From contig PCAX01000033.1 of assembly GCA_002730795.1 (NCBI GenBank), forward strand, positions 42,188 to 51,161: DNA of 8,974 nucleotides, given 5' to 3'. The stretch's first letter is position 1, and each line of letters opens with the position of its first letter. The translations under genes and the position numbers were made by a program. The notes under the pieces are model-generated. The model worked only from the letters and a program-made list of their open reading frames with translations. It did not search any database and was not told the origin of the DNA. Shown here piece after piece: positions 6,284-8,974 of the stretch. The DNA comes from Chloroflexota bacterium. Lineage in GTDB: Bacteria; Chloroflexota; Dehalococcoidia; Lucifugimonadales; Lucifugimonadaceae.

Positions 6284-6321
6284 TTACCTGTATGTTATCC
6301 AACGACGAAAACCGCAGGTAA
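6284..6321. repeat. Inverted repeat TTACCTG / CAGGTAA covering the GGT-like gene's ribosome-binding site
   Basis: TTACCTG (6284-6290) and CAGGTAA (6315-6321) are exact reverse complements with a 24-base loop. The right arm contains AGG (6316-6318), seven bases before the TTG start at 6326 and the only Shine-Dalgarno-like sequence there. If the hairpin forms in mRNA it would mask that site. The octamer CAGGTAAA recurs at 5615-5622 before the previous gene. Confidence 0.4.
6292..6321 (+). other. Possible 9-codon mini-ORF before the GGT-like gene
   Basis: ATG at 6292 opens a frame coding MLSNDENRR that stops at TAA 6319-6321, four bases before the TTG start at 6326. It lies within the hairpin loop and right arm, so translating it would open the hairpin and free the AGG site for the downstream gene. 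There is no evidence of translation beyond position; it may be chance. Confidence 0.22.
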
Positions 6322-6325
6322 ATCA

Positions 6326-8041
6326 TTGTCTATAAAGCCAGGTCCCCACGGCATAAAAGGTACATCGTATAGACCACCATATGTAGGGGGAAGAGGAGCT
6401 GTTGTCGCAAATCATCCCCTTGCCGCTGAGGCAGGTATGAGAACCCTACAAAAAGGAGGAAACACCGTCGATGCAATGATATCTGTCGCTTTTTCATTGG
6501 GAGTTGCAGAACCGTCGGGTTCGAGTATTGGAGGCGACGGTTTCATAATGGTCAATATGGCCGATAAGGGAACCATTGAAGTCGCCAATGGAACGGGTGC
6601 AGCTCCTTTAGCAGCGACACCGGACAACTATACTAAAGGTATTCCAATGACCGGATTCAAAAGCGTTTCTGTCCCTGGTATTGTGGATGCCCTTCTGGCA
6701 GTACACGAAAAATATGGGTCACTAACATTAGAAATTTGTATAGAACCTGCAATCGAATTATGTGAAGATGGTGTTCCCGTAAGTTATTTTCAATCAGAAA
6801 ACGCAAAAACTTTTAGACCGTTAATTGAATATCCTACATCGGCAGAAGTATTCGCTCCTCAGGGGCAATGGTTAAAACCCGGCGATAAAAGACGCAACCA
6901 AAATTTAGCAAAAACGTACAAAAAAATATCAAAACGAGGGCGCGATGAATTCTATCTGGGCGACACAGCAAAAGCGATAGTAAAATTCAGCGAAGAGACT
7001 GGAGGTTTCATCAAATCCGTAGATCTATCCCGTCATTCAATGAAATGGCAAAACCCGATATCAACTAGTTACCGTAATAAAATGATTTATGAGGCTCCAC
7101 CAAATTCTAGCGGCCACGTACTTTTACAGGAACTTAACATACTGGAAAATTTTGATTTATCTGAAATGGACTATATGTCGCCCGATTTAATCCATCTCAT
7201 GGTAGAAGCAAAAAAATTATCTTTCGCCGACAGGGAAGAATATTTAGCTGATCCAGATTTTGTAGATGTCCCATTGGAAGGCTTGATATCAAAGGAATAT
7301 TCCCGTAAACGGTCTCAGTTAATATTTCATGAACGTAGCCTAATCGATCCGCCAGCAGGAGACCCTTGGGAGTTTATGAAGAGACTTCCTAACAAAGCAA
7401 AGAAACACAAAATAAATGGCAGATTAAACTTACCTGGGGGCGAAACAACCCACTATTGTATCGTGGACAGATGGGGTAATTCACTTAGCGCATTACAAAG
7501 TATACAAACTGGATACGGTTCAGGAATGTTAGCGGGAAATACAGGAATATTAATGAACAATCGTATGACTTACTGGCATCTGGATCCAAATCATATAGAT
7601 TATTTAAATCCTGGACAAAGAGTTCGCCATACAATGAACCCAGTAATGGTTTTATCCGATCCTGTGGAATCGGGAGGTTCCGTTGAATTAGTTTGTGGAA
7701 CACCCGGAGCTGATACACAAGTACAGACAAATTTTCAAATAATTTCCGCAATTTACGATCATGGATTAAACATAGCGGAAGCGATAGAAGGTCCGAGATG
7801 GACTCATTACCAAGGCACTACTAACTCCACATACCCGCATACTGAGGAAAACTTTCTCAATATAGAAAATCGGGTCGACAAAAAAACGGTAGATTCTCTA
7901 TCTAATAAAGGTCATCTCGTAATTTCTTCTGGTGAATTCGGAGCTGCAGGTTGTGCCGGGGGAATACAGATCTTAGGTAAGGACCGATCTCTATTTGCTG
8001 CATCGGATCTGAGACGCGAAGGATACTCAATCGTTTGGTAA
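6326..8041 (+). CDS. Gamma-glutamyltransferase-family Ntn hydrolase (YwrD-like acylase) with altered donor pocket
   Basis: This 571-residue protein belongs to the GGT family, proenzymes that self-cleave before a Thr that becomes the N-terminal nucleophile. 'GGETTHYCIVD' (371-381) puts that residue at Thr374, predicting chains of about 373 and 198 residues. Other family blocks are 'VANHPLAAEAG' (27-37), 'GGNTVDAMISVAFSLGV' (44-60), 'SSIGGDGF' (66-73), 'GILMNNRM' (407-414) and 'CGTPGADTQ' (458-466). Compared by eye with E. coli GGT, the gamma-glutamate-binding residues are changed: Arg114 to Thr90, Asp433 to Tyr416, Ser462/Ser463 to His435/Thr436. So it likely acts on another amide, as in YwrD-like or cephalosporin-acylase-like members. 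No signal peptide is seen, so it is probably cytoplasmic. The TTG start (6326) has AGG seven bases upstream and fits the family N-terminus. It ends two bases from the convergent membrane gene. Confidence 0.92.
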   Translation: MSIKPGPHGIKGTSYRPPYVGGRGAVVANHPLAAEAGMRTLQKGGNTVDAMISVAFSLGVAEPSGSSIGGDGFIMVNMADKGTIEVANGTGAAPLAATPDNYTKGIPMTGFKSVSVPGIVDALLAVHEKYGSLTLEICIEPAIELCEDGVPVSYFQSENAKTFRPLIEYPTSAEVFAPQGQWLKPGDKRRNQNLAKTYKKISKRGRDEFYLGDTAKAIVKFSEETGGFIKSVDLSRHSMKWQNPISTSYRNKMIYEAPPNSSGHVLLQELNILENFDLSEMDYMSPDLIHLMVEAKKLSFADREEYLADPDFVDVPLEGLISKEYSRKRSQLIFHERSLIDPPAGDPWEFMKRLPNKAKKHKINGRLNLPGGETTHYCIVDRWGNSLSALQSIQTGYGSGMLAGNTGILMNNRMTYWHLDPNHIDYLNPGQRVRHTMNPVMVLSDPVESGGSVELVCGTPGADTQVQTNFQIISAIYDHGLNIAEAIEGPRWTHYQGTTNSTYPHTEENFLNIENRVDKKTVDSLSNKGHLVISSGEFGAAGCAGGIQILGKDRSLFAASDLRREGYSIVW

Positions 8042-8043
8042 CA

Positions 8044-8595
8044 TTATCCCCATCCACCACCACGCAAAAAATTGAAAAGTAAGGACATAAATTCAAAAAA
8101 TCCCCACCGATCAAAATATTTACCGCCATGTAAAACCCATTCGTGTATTAGTTTAAAAAAAGTACAGATTACCAACGAATAAATAATGAAATTTACCTTT
8201 TGACTTTTTTCTGACCATAATCTCCGTGCTAAAGCAGTGAATATAAACCAAAATTCAAAAATGTTTGGAAATACCAACAAAAAAAACCGCTGATCTGTAA
8301 ATTCAAACAGAATCATACCGACAAACCGAAAGATAAAAAGGTAAAGAGCTATTTTGGCAAAAATTCCTCCCCATTTCCGTGCAACTACCAAAAACACAGA
8401 CATGTATACTAGGTCAAAAATTTTGTCGAAGGCCTGATAATTTCTTATGCCGCCGAGGTGCAAATAATCTTTCCAAAAGAGATCCGAAAGATCAACAAAA
8501 ACTGCAAATAATGAACCAAAAAAAGCCCACTTAAGTGTAGGAATTGACCCGATAATTCGAATGATGCCTATTAAAATTTCTTCAAGTGTCAACAT
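8044..8595 (-). CDS. Unrecognised polytopic membrane protein
   Basis: I do not recognise this family. The 183-residue protein is very hydrophobic and rich in Phe, Trp and Leu, with about five likely membrane helices: roughly 22-40, 60-72, 78-99, 104-124 and 134-152. Between the first two lies a polar, possibly conserved segment 'DLFWKDYLHLGGIRNYQAFD' (38-57), and near the C-terminus 'IHEWVLHGGKYFDRW' (150-164), with two His. No transporter or enzyme motif stands out. I chose ATG 8595 because it begins just before the first helix and leaves glpK untouched. The alternative GTG at 8637 adds 14 residues and overlaps glpK by nine bases. The gene ends two bases from the GGT-like gene, facing it. 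There is no Shine-Dalgarno sequence. It is probably a real gene given the coherent helix pattern and the filled spacing. Confidence 0.75.
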   Translation of the reverse strand: MLTLEEILIGIIRIIGSIPTLKWAFFGSLFAVFVDLSDLFWKDYLHLGGIRNYQAFDKIFDLVYMSVFLVVARKWGGIFAKIALYLFIFRFVGMILFEFTDQRFFLLVFPNIFEFWFIFTALARRLWSEKSQKVNFIIYSLVICTFFKLIHEWVLHGGKYFDRWGFFEFMSLLFNFLRGGGWG

Positions 8596-8628
8596 ATTTA
8601 TAATAAATTCCAAAGCGTAAAATTTGCT
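8596..8628. promoter_or_regulatory. 33-bp divergent spacer with candidate leaderless promoters
   Basis: Between the divergent membrane-protein and glpK starts only 33 bp remain. On the plus strand, TAAAAT (8618-8623) lies five bases before the glpK ATG, the spacing expected for a -10 box of a leaderless mRNA. On the minus strand, TATTAT (rc of 8600-8605) lies four bases before ATG 8595. Neither gene has a Shine-Dalgarno sequence and no clear -35 is seen, so these are weak candidates. Confidence 0.3.
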
Positions 8629-8974
8629 ATGCAACACAATGTTCTTTCTATAGATCAGGGTACTACATCTACTCGGTCAATTGTTTTCAATTCCCAAGGA
8701 AATGTCGTTGCCGCAGCGCAAAAGGAACTTACTCAACAATTCCCTAAACCAGGTTGGGTCGAACATAATCCCATAGAAATTATTGCTGCTGTCAAAGGAA
8801 CAGCCGAATCCGCTGTAAGGCAGCTTGCATCTGGTTGGAAGAATATAGACACAATTGGCATAGCTAATCAAAGAGAAACTACTTTAATTTGGGATAGGAA
8901 AACTGGAATCCCCGTGGGTAACGCAATTGTTTGGCAAGACACACGAACAAATGATTTTTGTTCTGATTTACTCG
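8629..8974 (+). CDS. glpK: Glycerol kinase, 3' end cut by window edge
   Basis: Glycerol kinase phosphorylates glycerol to sn-glycerol 3-phosphate with ATP. The first 115 residues of a roughly 500-residue FGGY-family kinase are present, with the frame open to the right edge. The N-terminal phosphate loop 'SIDQGTTSTRSIVFN' (7-21) holds Asp9. 'KPGWVEHNPIEI' (40-51) is diagnostic of glycerol kinase within the family. 'IGIANQRETTLIWDRKTG' (76-93) and 'NAIVWQDTRT' (98-107) give Arg82, Glu83 and Trp102, equivalents of the glycerol-contacting Arg83, Glu84 and Trp103 of the E. coli enzyme. ATG 8629 fits the family N-terminus exactly. There is no Shine-Dalgarno sequence. No glpF, glpD or glpR is visible in this window; the divergent neighbour is a membrane protein unlike the GlpF aquaporin, lacking NPA motifs. 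Confidence 0.96.
   Translation, partial: MQHNVLSIDQGTTSTRSIVFNSQGNVVAAAQKELTQQFPKPGWVEHNPIEIIAAVKGTAESAVRQLASGWKNIDTIGIANQRETTLIWDRKTGIPVGNAIVWQDTRTNDFCSDLL

Noticed and set aside
8596..8637. GTG start at 8637 for the membrane protein
   Set aside because: It would overlap the divergent glpK start by nine bases and add 14 residues of no clear use; ATG 8595 starts just ahead of the first helix.
8677..8871. 64-codon minus-strand open frame opposite glpK
   Set aside because: The plus strand carries unmistakable glycerol kinase motifs over the same bases.

Overview
The window is about 40% GC by eye and densely packed. It holds nine protein-coding genes, two of them cut by the window edges, on both strands with very short intergenic gaps. 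I see no RNA genes, insertion sequences, CRISPR arrays or phage genes. The gene mix is a CocE/NonD-type S15 hydrolase, an SDR oxidoreductase, a CaiB/BaiF CoA-transferase, a GGT-family acylase without the usual glutamate-binding residues, and glycerol kinase. With most genes lacking a Shine-Dalgarno sequence, this suggests an AT-rich, free-living heterotrophic bacterium. A marine uncultured Chloroflexota of the SAR202 type is my best guess, but it rests on gene content only and is not proven.

Layout, left to right. (1) Positions 1-860, minus strand: 5' part of a CocE/NonD-family serine hydrolase. (2) Positions 861-1031: a divergent control region with a palindromic -10-like box and a 9-bp inverted repeat. 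(3) Positions 1032-1850, plus strand: an SDR oxidoreductase whose Asn-Ser-Tyr-Lys catalytic tetrad reads Lys-Ser-Tyr-Asn. (4) Positions 4893-1852, minus strand: a probable three-gene transcription unit of trpB, a CaiB/BaiF CoA-transferase and a JAMM/MPN+ metallopeptidase. The last two overlap by ATGA. (5) Positions 4894-5008: a second divergent control region. (6) Positions 5009-8041, plus strand: dCMP-deaminase family protein, an unrecognised two-helix membrane-anchored protein, and a GGT-like Ntn hydrolase. The last two start with GTG and TTG, and each is preceded by a mini-ORF inside a TTACCT/AGGTAA inverted repeat. (7) Positions 8595-8044, minus strand: an unrecognised polytopic membrane protein. 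(8) From 8629, plus strand: the 5' part of glycerol kinase (glpK), diverging from the membrane gene across only 33 bp.

No single pathway joins these genes. The hydrolase, SDR, CoA-transferase, GGT-like acylase and glycerol kinase fit scavenging of small organic compounds: ester or amide hydrolysis, alcohol/ketone redox, CoA activation, glycerol phosphorylation. TrpB and the deaminase are core anabolic functions. The points most worth a second look are the reciprocal Lys/Asn swap in the SDR active site, the GGT paralogue with a rebuilt donor pocket, the translational coupling of a JAMM peptidase to a CoA-transferase, and the paired hairpin/mini-ORF leaders in the plus-strand cluster.
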